A DNA stretch of 64,000 nucleotides, taken from NCBI RefSeq assembly GCF_000328705.1, contig NC_019673.1:6882001-6946000 (forward strand). The letters are read 5' to 3'. The position numbers were made by a program, and so were the translations under genes. Every line of letters begins with the position of its first letter. Within the stretch, counting starts at the first letter, position 1. This stretch comes from Saccharothrix espanaensis DSM 44229 (lineage in GTDB: Bacteria; Actinomycetota; Actinomycetes; Mycobacteriales; Pseudonocardiaceae). Below the pieces are notes generated by a model. It was not told the DNA's origin. It saw nothing but the letters and a program-made list of their open reading frames with translations, and made no database searches. Shown in pieces: positions 37,800 through 46,862 of this stretch.

Positions 37800-38837
37800 T
37801 CATCCGGACGCCCGGAGGCGGATCGTCGCGCTCGCCCGACGCACCTCGACGCCCGCGCGGTGCGGCAGCACGTCCTCCAAGAAGCCGTATCCGCGCAGGT
37901 CGGAGTCCGAGCGCCGGCTCACGGTGCGCCACCACGTGGCGATGTCGACCCACCCCGGAGCCGACAGCGACCCGCCGAAGTGCTGCACGGACAGCGCCGC
38001 GCACAGGTTCGCGAACCGCACCCGGTCCGCCAGCGGCCACCCGGCCAACGTGCCCAGCACGAACCCCGCGCCGAAGACGTCACCCGCGCCCGTGGAGTCC
38101 AACGGCGCCATGTTCAGCCCCGGCACGTCCGCCACCTCCCCCGACGCCGAGTCGACGGCCACCGCTCCCCGACCACCCCGCGTGACGACGACCACGGGCA
38201 CGTGCTCGGCCAACGCGACCGCAGCGCGCTCCGCGGACTCGCTGCGCGTGTACCGCATCGCCTCGACGTCGTTGGGCAGGAACACGTCGTACCCGTCGAG
38301 CCGCCGCAGCAGTTCGGGAGCCCACACGCCGGTCCGGTCCCACCCGATGTCGGCGAACAACAGCGCACCCGCCGCCTTCGCCGTGCGCACCCACTGCTCT
38401 TCCTCGGGCTGGATGTGCACGAAGCACGCACGGGTCGACGGCGGCGGCGACAGGATCTCGTCGGCCGACACGGGCGGTCGGTGCCCGTGGGTGACCATGG
38501 AACGGTCGCGGTCCATCGCCATCGACACGGTCACCGGGGAGTGCCAGCCGTAGTAACGGCGGCAGTAGGAGAGGTCGACGCCCTCCTGTTCGGACAGGAC
38601 CTCCCAGCAGAAGTCCCCGTAGGCGTCCTCGCCGAACGCGGCGGACAGCGCGGTGCGCAGTTGCAGCCTGCTCAGCGCCACGGCCAGGTTGGCTATCCCG
38701 CCGGGACACGAGCCCAGGCCCTCGGCCCACACCTCGGTGCCCGGCGCGGGCGGCCGGGGCAGGCCGGTGAAGATGATGTCCAGGAACACGGTGCCGGACA
38801 ACAACACGTCGAACGTCGGCCCGTCGGCGGTCGTCAT
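37800..38837 (-). CDS. PfkB-family carbohydrate kinase
   Basis: 345 residues from ATG 38837 (GGGGG upstream). Ribokinase-like fold: signature 1 GSCPGGIANLAVALSRL, and signature 2 LDSTGAGDVFGAGFVLG with the catalytic Asp and anion hole. PfkB kinases phosphorylate sugars or nucleosides; the substrate cannot be read from the sequence. It starts 18 bp after the ECF sigma gene on the same strand, so the two may be co-transcribed. Confidence 0.92.
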   Translation of the reverse strand: MTTADGPTFDVLLSGTVFLDIIFTGLPRPPAPGTEVWAEGLGSCPGGIANLAVALSRLQLRTALSAAFGEDAYGDFCWEVLSEQEGVDLSYCRRYYGWHSPVTVSMAMDRDRSMVTHGHRPPVSADEILSPPPSTRACFVHIQPEEEQWVRTAKAAGALLFADIGWDRTGVWAPELLRRLDGYDVFLPNDVEAMRYTRSESAERAAVALAEHVPVVVVTRGGRGAVAVDSASGEVADVPGLNMAPLDSTGAGDVFGAGFVLGTLAGWPLADRVRFANLCAALSVQHFGGSLSAPGWVDIATWWRTVSRRSDSDLRGYGFLEDVLPHRAGVEVRRASATIRLRASG

Positions 38838-38855
38838 CCCCCTACGATGCCAGGA

Positions 38856-39548
38856 TCAGCCACCCGCGGCCGCGAACATCTCCCGCATCCGCGCGAGCGC
38901 GCGGTGTTGCGCGACCCGGACCGCGCCGGGCGTCGAGCCCACGGCCGCGGCGGTCTCCTCGGCGGACAGTCCCACCGCGACGCGCAGCACGAGGATCTCC
39001 CGCTGGCGCTCGGGCAGCCGCCGCAGCAGCTGGGTGACGGCCTCGATCATCTCGCCGTTCATGGCGCGCTGCTCCGGCCCGTCCTCCAGGGTCGGGGTGT
39101 CGGGCAGCTCCGGGACGACCTCGGAACGGCTGCGCACGGCCCGTCTTCGCGCGTCGGCCACCTTGTGCGCGGCGATGCCGTACACGAAGGCGAGGAACGA
39201 GCCGGGCTCGTACCGGTACTTGGCCAGCGCCGCCACGACCGCGAGGCAGACCTCCTGGGCGATGTCCTCGGCCGACACCAGGGTGCGCTCCCGCGAGCCG
39301 ACCCGGGCCCGGCAGTAGCGCAGGACCAGCGGCTGGATCCGGGCGAGCAGCTGCCCGGTCGCGCGCGGCTCCCCCGCCAGCGCCGCGTCGACCAGTTCGG
39401 ACATCTCGGCCTCGGCCAGCCACCGGGTGGTCACCCTGGTCGGCACGCCGCCCGCGACCAGTCGGACCTCGGGACGACCGGGTGCGTCGGCGTCGCCGAC
39501 CGCACCGACCTCGATCCCGACGTCGGTCCGCACGGATGCGTGCACCAT
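38856..39548 (-). CDS. ECF-type RNA polymerase sigma factor, ShbA/SigD-like
   Basis: 230 residues from ATG 39548 with GGAGG eight bases upstream. Region 2 (LVLRYCRARVGSRERTLVSAEDIAQEVCLAVV) and region 4 (PERQREILVLRVAVGLSAEETAAAVGSTPGAVRVAQHRALARM) closely follow ShbA, the actinobacterial ECF sigma that directs transcription of the principal sigma gene in streptomycetes. No anti-sigma gene adjoins it. Confidence 0.88.
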   Translation of the reverse strand: MVHASVRTDVGIEVGAVGDADAPGRPEVRLVAGGVPTRVTTRWLAEAEMSELVDAALAGEPRATGQLLARIQPLVLRYCRARVGSRERTLVSAEDIAQEVCLAVVAALAKYRYEPGSFLAFVYGIAAHKVADARRRAVRSRSEVVPELPDTPTLEDGPEQRAMNGEMIEAVTQLLRRLPERQREILVLRVAVGLSAEETAAAVGSTPGAVRVAQHRALARMREMFAAAGG

Positions 39549-39726
39549 CCGGCGACCTCCTCACGCTCGTCGACCTTCCCGGCTCATCCCGGCTCATTGA
39601 TGAGGAGGGAGCACGTCCGCCCCTGATACGGGATTCGCCAAAGCTGACCACGATCGTGGCCCACGTGGTGGGAACAGCACCCGACCGTGGGACAGGATGA
39701 GCCGATCGGCGCAATCGGCGCCTCGG

Positions 39727-40953
39727 TTACTTCACCATGCCGAACTGGCGCACCCCCAGGTAGCCCACGCGGAACCCCGCTTCGGAGTACGCCAGGTAGA
39801 ACTCCCACATCCGGCGGAACGTCTCGTCGAACCCGAGCGCGGCGACGTCCTCCCACCGGTCGAGGAACCGCTCCCGCCACCGGCGGAGGGTCTCGGCGTA
39901 GTCGAGCCCGAACTCGCGGGTCGCCTCGACGCGCAGCCGGGTGTGGTCGCGGACGGTCTCCTCGATCGCCCGCACGGACGGGATGAGGCCGCCGGGGAAG
40001 ATGTACTTGTGGATCCACGTGTAGCTGGCGGCGCTGGCCAGCATCCGGTCGTGGGGCATGGTGATGGCCTGGAGGCCGACCCGGCCGCCGGGCACCAGTG
40101 ACCGGTCGATCATGGAGAAGTAGGCGGGCCAGTAGTCACCGCCCACGGCCTCGATCATCTCCACGCTGACCACGGCGTCGTAAGTGCCGCGCTCCTCGCG
40201 GTAGTCGCGCAGGTGGATGTCCACCGACTCCGCCACGCCCGCTGCGGACGCCCGTTGCTCCGCGAGCGCCTTCTGCTCGGCGGACAACGTCAGGGACGTG
40301 ACGGTCGCGCCGCGCTGCGCGGCCCGGATCGCCAACGCACCCCACCCGGTGCCGATCTCCAGCACCCGCGCCCCGGAGCGCACGCCCGCGTAGTCCAGCA
40401 CGCCGTCGATCTTGCGCAGTTGCGCGTCGTGCAGCGAGTCGGTGCCGTCGAACCACGCCGACGAGTACGTCATCGTCTCGTCCAGGAACACCGTGAACAG
40501 GTCGTTGGACAGGTCGTAGTGGCGGTGGATGTTCTGCCGCGACCCGGCGACGTCGTTGGCGTCCGACGCGGGGTGCCTGCGCTCCACCCAGCGCCGCAGC
40601 AGCTGGAGCTTGGGCGGGATGAGCGTGGACAGCCGAGCGGCGAACGGCGTGAGCAGGTCGGCGAGCCGGGTGCAGCTCCAGTCGCCGACCATGTACGCCT
40701 CGCCGAACCCGATCTTGGCGTCCACGCCGAGCCGGTGGAAGAACGCGGCCGGCCGGTGGATGCGCATGACGGGGGCGTCGCTGCCGCCCGCGCCGAGCCG
40801 GACGCCGCCGGGCAGCACGACGCTGATCGGCAGCGTGTGCACGGCCCGGCGGAACAGCGACTCGGCGATGCGTGCCCGCCACGGCGAGCGCGGCGGCTGG
40901 TGCAGACCCGGCCAGATCCCCTGATTGGGGCGGGGCAAGTCGATCGTGCTCAT
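39727..40953 (-). CDS. Cyclopropane-fatty-acyl-phospholipid synthase family methyltransferase
   Basis: 408 residues from ATG 40953, overlapping the DUF1365 stop (ATGA). N-terminal lipid-binding part (FFHRLGVDAKIGFGEAYMVGDW) precedes a SAM domain: IHRHYDLSNDLFTVFLDETMTYSSA, VLEIGTGWGALAI, and FPGGLIPS. Such enzymes add a methylene or methyl group to unsaturated acyl chains of membrane lipids. Last gene of a four-gene coupled operon. Confidence 0.94.
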   Translation of the reverse strand: MSTIDLPRPNQGIWPGLHQPPRSPWRARIAESLFRRAVHTLPISVVLPGGVRLGAGGSDAPVMRIHRPAAFFHRLGVDAKIGFGEAYMVGDWSCTRLADLLTPFAARLSTLIPPKLQLLRRWVERRHPASDANDVAGSRQNIHRHYDLSNDLFTVFLDETMTYSSAWFDGTDSLHDAQLRKIDGVLDYAGVRSGARVLEIGTGWGALAIRAAQRGATVTSLTLSAEQKALAEQRASAAGVAESVDIHLRDYREERGTYDAVVSVEMIEAVGGDYWPAYFSMIDRSLVPGGRVGLQAITMPHDRMLASAASYTWIHKYIFPGGLIPSVRAIEETVRDHTRLRVEATREFGLDYAETLRRWRERFLDRWEDVAALGFDETFRRMWEFYLAYSEAGFRVGYLGVRQFGMVK

Positions 40954-41651
40954 CGGTCGTTACTCCTCGGGACTACAGGCACGCGCCGCGCCCACAGCGC
41001 GATGCCATGACGGCGGATCAACCCGGAAACCCGGTACGTCATCAACGGCCGGCGGACCAGCAGCCGCACCAGTTCACGTGGTGTGGCGGGCCGCCTGCGC
41101 CCCTTCATGGTGGCGCTGAACGGCGTGGCCCCGCCCTGGCGCAAGGCGATGGTCACGGAGAGTTCGTCAGCCGGTTCGGGCACGCGCATCACGTAGTGCC
41201 CGGACATCTCCAGGAACGGCGACACGTAGAAGTCCTTGTCCACCCGTGCACGCCCGGCGGCGTCCGGGTGCAACAAGTACGCATGTCGTTCCCCATAGGT
41301 GTTGTGTACCTCGGCGATGACGCACTCAAGCTGCCCTGACGCGTTGTGGCACCAAAAGAGCGACAAGGGGTTGAACACGTAACCCAGCAGGCGGGCGTTC
41401 GCGAGCATGGTGACCCGCCCGCCGCCGAGGTCGATGCCGCGTTCGGCGAGCCACGCGTCCACGTTCTGCCGGATGGTGCGCCGCGGCGACCCGAGGTGGT
41501 CACGCGCCTCGAACCGCGCGAACGGGCACAGCCACCGCGGCAGCCTCGGCAGCGCGTCCAGGTCGACCAGCCACAGGTAGGCCCGGTGGCTGAACGACCG
41601 GTCCAGCCGTTCGCGGCGGACGTGCCCGATCTCGACCTCGTACAGGTTCAC
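40950..41651 (-). CDS. DUF1365 family protein
   Basis: 233 residues from GTG 41651, in the stop of the FAD oxidoreductase gene (GTGA overlap). DUF1365 marks are YEVEIGHVRRERLDRSFSHR near the start, GYVFNPLSLFWCH, VHNTYGERHAYLL, and KDFYVSPFLEMSGHY. The biochemical role is unknown. The family nearly always sits with an FAD-dependent amine-oxidase-like protein and a cyclopropane-synthase homologue, as here, implying a shared lipid-modification path. Confidence 0.92.
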   Translation of the reverse strand: MNLYEVEIGHVRRERLDRSFSHRAYLWLVDLDALPRLPRWLCPFARFEARDHLGSPRRTIRQNVDAWLAERGIDLGGGRVTMLANARLLGYVFNPLSLFWCHNASGQLECVIAEVHNTYGERHAYLLHPDAAGRARVDKDFYVSPFLEMSGHYVMRVPEPADELSVTIALRQGGATPFSATMKGRRRPATPRELVRLLVRRPLMTYRVSGLIRRHGIALWARRVPVVPRSNDR

Positions 41652-42922
41652 CAGGTCGCTCCGAGACTCGTCGCCGCACGCACCCCCGAGGCGCACCCGT
41701 CTTCGTGGAAGCCCCACCCGTGGTAAGCACCCGCGTACGCCGTGCGACCGGTGTTGAGCTCCGGGAGCCGCCGTTGCGCGGCAACGGATTCCGGCGTGTA
41801 GACGGGGTGCTCGTAGACCATGCGCGCGATCACCGAACCCTGGTCGACCAGATCGGTCGCGTTCAGTGTCACCACGTAGTCAAGGGGTTCCGCGAGCCGC
41901 ATCAGCCGATTCATGTGATAACTCACCAGAACGGGTCCACCGCGCTCGTGGCACGAGGGCTTGAGCACGTTCCAGGACGCCTGCGCGCCGGGACTCTCCG
42001 GCAGCACGCCCGGGTCGTTGTGCAGCCAGGTCTCGTTGCGGGAGTAGCGGAACGCCCCGAGCACCTCGCGTTCGGCGTCGGTCGGGTCGGTGAGCAGGCT
42101 CAGCGCCTGGTCGGGGTGGGTGGCGACGACGACCTTGTCCGCAAGGTACCGCTGGTCGGCGTCGTCGCGCAGTTCCACGCCGTCCGCCGTCCGCCGCACG
42201 CTGCGGATGGGCGTGGACACCTGCACTGCCGTAAGGCCCTTCGCAGCGCGCTCGACGTACGCACGCGACCCGCCGACCACGGTCTTCCACTGCGGTGTGC
42301 CGCCTACGGACAACATGCCGTGGTTGGCCAGGAACTCGAACAGGTACCGCGCCGGGTAGCGCCGGCCGACCTCGGGCCCGGCCGACCACACGGCGGAGAC
42401 CACGGGCAAGATGAAGTGGTCCACGAAGTACTGCGAGTAGCCGCCGATGGCCAGGAACGCGCCCAACGTCGTGTCGTGCTCGTCGGGCACCGCCAGCAGT
42501 CGCTTCGCGTGCCGGTGGAACCGGGCGACCTCGGCGAGCATCCGCAAGTAGGCGGGCCGGGCGAGGTTGCGCGGCTGCGCGAACAGCCCGGCCAGCTTGC
42601 GCGCGCCCGCGTACTCCAGGCCGCAGCCCCGGCACCGGACGCTCATCGACATCTCGGAGTCCTGGGTGGACACGCCCAGCTCCCGGAACAGCCGCACCAG
42701 GTTGGGGTAGGTCCGTTCGTTGTGGACGATGAAACCGCTGTCCACCATGGTCGTGCCGCCGCCGGCGGTGGCCAGCTCGTGGGTGTGGGCGTGGCCGCCG
42801 AGTCGATCGTCCTGTTCGAACAGCACCACGTCGTGGCGGCGCTGGAGCAGGTAGGCGGCGGTGAGTCCGGAGACGCCGCTGCCGATCACCGCTACCCGTT
42901 GCCGTTCACCGGATACCACCAC
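41648..42922 (-). CDS. FAD-dependent oxidoreductase (NAD(P)/FAD-binding, amine-oxidase-like)
   Basis: 424 residues from GTG 42922 (GTG 42919 also possible), overlapping the upstream hydrolase gene by 17 bp. The Rossmann motif VIGSGVSGLTAAYLL is followed by the acidic VVLFEQDDRLGGHAHTHE. The sequence GFIVHNERTYPNLVRLF is characteristic of the group that accompanies DUF1365 and Cfa-like proteins. Probably a fatty-acyl desaturase-like or dehydrogenase step preceding methylation; this is inferred from context. Confidence 0.92.
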   Translation of the reverse strand: MVVSGERQRVAVIGSGVSGLTAAYLLQRRHDVVLFEQDDRLGGHAHTHELATAGGGTTMVDSGFIVHNERTYPNLVRLFRELGVSTQDSEMSMSVRCRGCGLEYAGARKLAGLFAQPRNLARPAYLRMLAEVARFHRHAKRLLAVPDEHDTTLGAFLAIGGYSQYFVDHFILPVVSAVWSAGPEVGRRYPARYLFEFLANHGMLSVGGTPQWKTVVGGSRAYVERAAKGLTAVQVSTPIRSVRRTADGVELRDDADQRYLADKVVVATHPDQALSLLTDPTDAEREVLGAFRYSRNETWLHNDPGVLPESPGAQASWNVLKPSCHERGGPVLVSYHMNRLMRLAEPLDYVVTLNATDLVDQGSVIARMVYEHPVYTPESVAAQRRLPELNTGRTAYAGAYHGWGFHEDGCASGVRAATSLGATW

Positions 42923-43610
42923 GCGTTCCTCCCAGTGGGACGTTCAAGCCCCTCGGTGTGGGCTCGCGCATGGCGTTCGACAGATAGGGGGCGAGCGGTT
43001 CGACGTCGAGCACGCCGAGAACGAAATCGGTGACCAGGCGGGTCCAGTAGCGGAAGCGGAACAACATGGCGTGGCCCTCCCGCAGCACGGTGAAGCGCGC
43101 GACGCGGTCGGTGACCTGTCGGGCGCGCAACGCGTACCGGTAGGACGCGGCCGGATCCGTGGTGCGGTCGTGGTCGCCGTGCGCGATGAGCAGCGCACGC
43201 CCGGCGAGCCCCTGGTACGGGTCGCCGGCCTCGATCCACGGCGCGAGCGCGCACACCGCGATCACCTGCGGGTCATCTGCGACGTAGAGGGCGGTCCGGC
43301 CGCCCATGGAGTGCCCGACGAGCACTACAGGCACGCCGGGGTGCTCACGGCGGATCTTGTCCAGTGCCCAGCGCGCGTCCTGCACGGGGTGCATGTGCGG
43401 CGCGTTCCAGCCGTTGTGGGTGTGCCTCAGCAGCCACACGGCGACGCCCTCGGCACGACGGTGGATCGACCGCGCGAACGGAACCATCCGCAGGTAGGGC
43501 AGCTTGCGGCGGCTCACCGGCAGGTGACCCTCGACACTGCCGCCGTGCAGCACCAGTACCACCGCGCGGACCGGTCCGGTGGGTGCGAGGACGTCGATGG
43601 CGGGTTCCAC
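42906..43610 (-). CDS. Alpha/beta-hydrolase
   Basis: 234 residues from GTG 43610; upstream in-frame codons reach 43664 but overlap the start region of the divergent gene. Oxyanion HGGS follows strand 3, and the nucleophile elbow is VGHSMGGRTAL. A late acid/His pair appears in IAHGDHDRTTD and LREGHAMLF. Substrate unknown. It heads the operon with the FAD, DUF1365 and Cfa genes. Only 55 bp separate it from the divergent hydrolase gene. Confidence 0.85.
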   Translation of the reverse strand: MEPAIDVLAPTGPVRAVVLVLHGGSVEGHLPVSRRKLPYLRMVPFARSIHRRAEGVAVWLLRHTHNGWNAPHMHPVQDARWALDKIRREHPGVPVVLVGHSMGGRTALYVADDPQVIAVCALAPWIEAGDPYQGLAGRALLIAHGDHDRTTDPAASYRYALRARQVTDRVARFTVLREGHAMLFRFRYWTRLVTDFVLGVLDVEPLAPYLSNAMREPTPRGLNVPLGGTRGGIR

Positions 43611-43665
43611 GGGACAATGTTCGCCCGGACAGGACGACCGGATCGAGGATGGGACTCGGATCACA

Positions 43666-44493
43666 GTGACCGAACAGCTCGGGGTGCAGACGGCCGAAGG
43701 TGTGTTCGACGCGATCGCGGCCGGTCCGGAGGACGGCCGGCCGGTGCTGTTCCTGCACGGCTTCCCGGAGGCCGCGGTGGCGTGGGAGCACCAGGTGGCG
43801 GTGCTCGGGCGGGCCGGCTACCGGGCGGTGGCCTTCGACCAGCGCGGCTACTCCCCCGGCGTGCGCCCGGAGCGGGCGCTGGAGTACGGGCTGGAGTCGC
43901 TGGTCGGCGACGTGCTGGCGGTCGCGGACTCGCTCGGCTGGTCGACGTTCGACCTGGTGGGGCACGACTGGGGCGCGACGGTGGCGTGGTGGACGGCGTA
44001 CGAGCACCCCGACCGGCTGCGGACGTTGACCGCGGTGTCCGCGCCGCACCCGCGTGCCCTGGCCGACGCGTTGCAGACCGACGAGGACCAGCACATGCGG
44101 TCGGCGTACCTGACCGAGTGGCGGCAGAGTTCCACCGAACGGCGGATGCTGGCCGACAACGGCGCGGCGCTGCGGAGGATGTTCGAGTGGCAGGTCCCGC
44201 CGTCACGGGTCGACGACTACCTCCAGCGGCTGGCCGAGCCGGGCGCGTTGACCGCCGCGCTGAACTGGTACCGAGGGGGCCGTCCGGGCGGCCGGGTCGA
44301 GCACGTGACGGTGCCCACCATGTACGTCTGGAGCACCGAGGACGTGGCGTTCGGGTCCACGGCGGCGTTCGACACGGCCAAGTGGGTCAGCGGGCCTTAC
44401 CGCTTCGAGATGCTGGAGGACGTCTCGCACTGGGTGCCGGAGCAGGTGCCGGAGGTGTTCACCGCGCTGCTGCTGGAGCATCTCGGATCGTGA
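43666..44493 (+). CDS. Alpha/beta-hydrolase, epoxide-hydrolase-like
   Basis: 275 residues from GTG 43666; the ribosome site is weak. HGFPEAAVAW and nucleophile motif GHDWGATVAWW (Asp nucleophile) are the marks of soluble epoxide hydrolases and haloalkane-dehalogenase relatives. The cap-domain region and the C-terminal LEDVSHWVPEQVPE (His) are also conserved. It probably hydrolyses an epoxide or ester. Divergent from the Cfa-operon hydrolase. Confidence 0.9.
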   Translation: MTEQLGVQTAEGVFDAIAAGPEDGRPVLFLHGFPEAAVAWEHQVAVLGRAGYRAVAFDQRGYSPGVRPERALEYGLESLVGDVLAVADSLGWSTFDLVGHDWGATVAWWTAYEHPDRLRTLTAVSAPHPRALADALQTDEDQHMRSAYLTEWRQSSTERRMLADNGAALRRMFEWQVPPSRVDDYLQRLAEPGALTAALNWYRGGRPGGRVEHVTVPTMYVWSTEDVAFGSTAAFDTAKWVSGPYRFEMLEDVSHWVPEQVPEVFTALLLEHLGS

Positions 44494-44544
44494 TTTTTTC
44501 GTGATGGTTGAACCGCACGCTCGGCGTGGCACGTGTTTGTCCGT

Positions 44545-44730
44545 ATGACGGAGTTGACCTACTCGGAGCGCAGGGTCGCGACCCTCGCCGCGTGTGGCCA
44601 CAGCAACCGGGCTATCGCGATGCGGCTGCACATCACCGTGAGCACCGTGGAGCAGCACCTGACCAGGGTGTACCGCAAGCTGGCGGTGTCCAGCCGGACC
44701 GAGCTGAAGGGACACCAAGCCCTAGTGTGA
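44545..44730 (+). CDS. Small stand-alone LuxR-type HTH protein
   Basis: 61 residues from ATG 44545 (GTG 44533 in frame, four codons longer). The whole protein is a GerE/LuxR DNA-binding domain: LTYSERRVATLAACGHSNRAIAMRLHITVSTVEQHLTRVYRKLAV. There is no receiver or ligand domain, similar to short GerE-like regulators. It lies four bases upstream of the MobA-like gene, so co-expression is likely. Target unknown. Confidence 0.82.
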   Translation: MTELTYSERRVATLAACGHSNRAIAMRLHITVSTVEQHLTRVYRKLAVSSRTELKGHQALV

Positions 44731-44734
44731 CCCC

Positions 44735-45295
44735 ATGCGGGTCGCTGGTTTGCTGCTCGCCGCGGGCGCCGGGCGCAGGTTCGGCGGTCCCAAGGCGCTC
44801 GTGTCGCGCGGCGGCGCGCTGTGGGTCGAGTCGGCCCGGTCCGTGCTGCGCGACGCCGGGTGCGCGCCGGTGGTCGTGGTGTTGGGCGCGGCTGCCGACG
44901 AGGTGCGCGCACGTGCGGCGTTGGACGACGCCGTGGTTGTGGAGAATGCCGCGTGGGCGACGGGTATGGGTTCGTCGTTGAGGGTGGGTCTGGCGGCGTT
45001 GGACTCGTCGGCGGACGCCGTTGTCGTGCTGCCGGTGGACACGCCGGGCGTGACGAGTAGAGCGGTCCGACGGTTCGTCGACCTCGCGTCGCCCACGGCG
45101 TTGCTGCGCGCGTCTTACGACGGCGCGCCGGGGCACCCGGTGTTGTTGGGCCGTGCGCACTGGGCGGCCGTGGCGGAGTCGGCGACCGGTGACGCCGGCG
45201 CGCGTGACTACCTGCGGACGCACGGCGCGGTGTCGGTGCCGTGCGAGGACCTCGCGGACGGCGCGGACGTCGACCGGCCGGAGGATCTGCGCTGA
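44735..45295 (+). CDS. MobA-like nucleotidyltransferase (molybdopterin cytidylyl/guanylyltransferase type)
   Basis: 186 residues from ATG 44735. The N-terminal nucleotide-binding loop LLLAAGAGRRFGGPKAL and PVDTPGVT (metal-binding Asp) define the NTP_transferase_3/MobA-like family. The closest pattern is MocA, which adds CMP to molybdopterin. It may serve a xanthine-dehydrogenase-type enzyme encoded elsewhere. It follows the small LuxR gene by four bases. Confidence 0.85.
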   Translation: MRVAGLLLAAGAGRRFGGPKALVSRGGALWVESARSVLRDAGCAPVVVVLGAAADEVRARAALDDAVVVENAAWATGMGSSLRVGLAALDSSADAVVVLPVDTPGVTSRAVRRFVDLASPTALLRASYDGAPGHPVLLGRAHWAAVAESATGDAGARDYLRTHGAVSVPCEDLADGADVDRPEDLR

Positions 45296-45336
45296 TCGGT
45301 CCACGCGTGCGGATGAGGTGTGCCAGAGTCGATCTC

Positions 45337-45957
45337 ATGTCACGTCTGGGGGTCGGACTGCTGCTGGTGACGGTGTTGGCGGCGGCGGGGTGCGGTAGGC
45401 AGGCGGACACCGCGTCGGACGGCGGTGGCGACCTGTCGGTGGCCCCTCCGGTGGCGCGGACGACCGCGCCGGTGTCGACGTCCGTGCCGCCGGAAGGGCC
45501 GTGCCAGGTCAGGTTCGAGGTCGCCGAGATGGCGGAGATCCCGACACCCGCGCCTGCGACGACGACCTCCCGCGCGCTGCCCGGCGACATGCCGCCCAAC
45601 CACGTGGACAACAGGTCGTGGCGGGTGCGCAAGCCGCTCCGACCCGACGTGCACGCGGAGACCGTCGCGGCGGCGGAGAAGGTGAAGCCGGGTCTCGGCG
45701 CGTTGTGCGACGAGGGGACGTTCTCGCCCGAGGCGACCCGCGCCGTGTTCGTCGACGCGGGCCGGCCGACCGTGTGGCTCACCGCGATCAACGCCCCTTA
45801 CGGCACCCCGCCGCCTCCGGGCGTCGTGTTCGTCCTCACGTTGGAGAGCCCGCAGGGCACCGGGTGCGTGCTGGGCCAGCTGCAACCCGGCCAGTTGCTG
45901 GTGTCCGTGGCCGGGACGACCGGCGAGGGCTCGTGCTACGAACCGCCGTCGCACTGA
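45337..45957 (+). CDS. Putative lipoprotein, unknown function
   Basis: 206 residues from ATG 45337. A lipoprotein signal peptide with lipobox VLAAAGC (Cys at residue 20) is followed by a Thr/Pro/Ala-rich spacer. A globular C-terminal part has three or more Cys residues (GPCQVRFEV, LGALCDEG, GTGCVLGQL, GSCYEP), suggesting disulfides outside the membrane. No family is recognised. Convergent with the DeoR-family gene. Confidence 0.75.
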   Translation: MSRLGVGLLLVTVLAAAGCGRQADTASDGGGDLSVAPPVARTTAPVSTSVPPEGPCQVRFEVAEMAEIPTPAPATTTSRALPGDMPPNHVDNRSWRVRKPLRPDVHAETVAAAEKVKPGLGALCDEGTFSPEATRAVFVDAGRPTVWLTAINAPYGTPPPPGVVFVLTLESPQGTGCVLGQLQPGQLLVSVAGTTGEGSCYEPPSH

Positions 45958-45989
45958 GCGCGTAAGGGCGCGCCGAGCCGGACAGGGCC

Positions 45990-46754
45990 TCAGACGAGGC
46001 GTACCTCGACGCCGGCCTCGCGCAGCCGTGCCACCTCGTCGCCGGGCGCGTCCTCGTCGGTGACCAGCACGTCGATGTCCTGCGCCGCGCAGGCCCGGCC
46101 GAACGCCGTGCGGCCGAACTTGGAGCTGTCGACGGCGACGATGACCCGCGCGGAGGCGTCGACGGCGGCCCGTTTGACGGCGACTTCGGCCAGGTCGTGG
46201 GCGGAGACGCCGTTGCCCGCGCTGAGCCCGCAGCACGCGAGGACGACCGTGTCGAAGCGCATGATCTTGAAGGCGTACTCGGTGAGCGGGCCGCCGAAGG
46301 CGAGTTCACCGGGTCGGATGTCGCCGCCGGGCAGCACCAGCCGGACCTGCTCCGCGGTCCGCAGCACGTCCGCGGAGTGCAGCGACAGGGGCAGCACGGT
46401 GAGCCGCCGGTCGGCCAGCCGGCGCGCGACCTCCAGGGTGGTGGTGCCGCCGTCGAGCACGACGGTCTCGCCGTCGTCGAGCAGTTCGGCGACGGCGAGA
46501 CCGATGCGGCGCTTGGCTTCCAGTCGTTGCCGGGAGCGGGCCGCGTACGGCGTCTCCTCGCCGGTCAGCATGCTCACCGCCGCGCCGCGCACCCTGCGCA
46601 GCAGGCCGTCGCGTTCGAGCACGTCGAGGTCGCGGCGCACGGTCATCTCGGACGCGCCGACGAGTTCGGCGAGGGTGCCGACGCCGACCCGCTGGCCCTG
46701 GCGCAGGCTCTGGAGGATGACCTCGTGCCGCCCTGCAACATCCATGGTGTTCAT
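45990..46754 (-). CDS. DeoR-family transcriptional regulator
   Basis: 254 residues from ATG 46754. N-terminal HTH (VGTLAELVGASEMTVRRDLDVLERDGLLRRVRGGA-like pattern) and a C-terminal sugar-phosphate sensor with VLDGGTTTLEVARRL and VVLACCGLSAGNGVSA, VAVDSSKFGRTAF. DeoR regulators respond to phosphorylated sugars. It is divergent from a SIS-domain gene, whose product likely handles the same metabolite. Confidence 0.92.
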   Translation of the reverse strand: MNTMDVAGRHEVILQSLRQGQRVGVGTLAELVGASEMTVRRDLDVLERDGLLRRVRGAAVSMLTGEETPYAARSRQRLEAKRRIGLAVAELLDDGETVVLDGGTTTLEVARRLADRRLTVLPLSLHSADVLRTAEQVRLVLPGGDIRPGELAFGGPLTEYAFKIMRFDTVVLACCGLSAGNGVSAHDLAEVAVKRAAVDASARVIVAVDSSKFGRTAFGRACAAQDIDVLVTDEDAPGDEVARLREAGVEVRLV

Positions 46755-46777
46755 CTGAACATGAGCCGTGTTCGAAC
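46749..46777. promoter_or_regulatory. Two GTTC/GAAC inverted repeats over the DeoR start
   Basis: GTTCATCTGAAC (46749-46760, arms GTTCA/TGAAC) overlaps the start codon of the regulator, and GTTCGAAC (46770-46777) lies ten bases further upstream. The shared GTTC and GAAC half-sites suggest autoregulation by the DeoR protein. Confidence 0.5.
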
Positions 46778-46826
46778 GTCAAACAGCTGCTGGCGGCGCG
46801 CCCGCAGATCGGGTAGGACTGGCGAT

Positions 46827-46839
46827 CACCAACTTGGTG
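46827..46839. promoter_or_regulatory. CACCAA-C-TTGGTG palindrome upstream of the SIS gene
   Basis: A perfect inverted repeat with 6-bp arms around one base, 23 bp before the SIS start, between it and the divergent regulator. It could be an operator for the SIS gene; its sequence differs from the GTTC/GAAC sites. Confidence 0.45.
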
Positions 46840-46862
46840 TAGACCACCGGAGGACAGACCGC

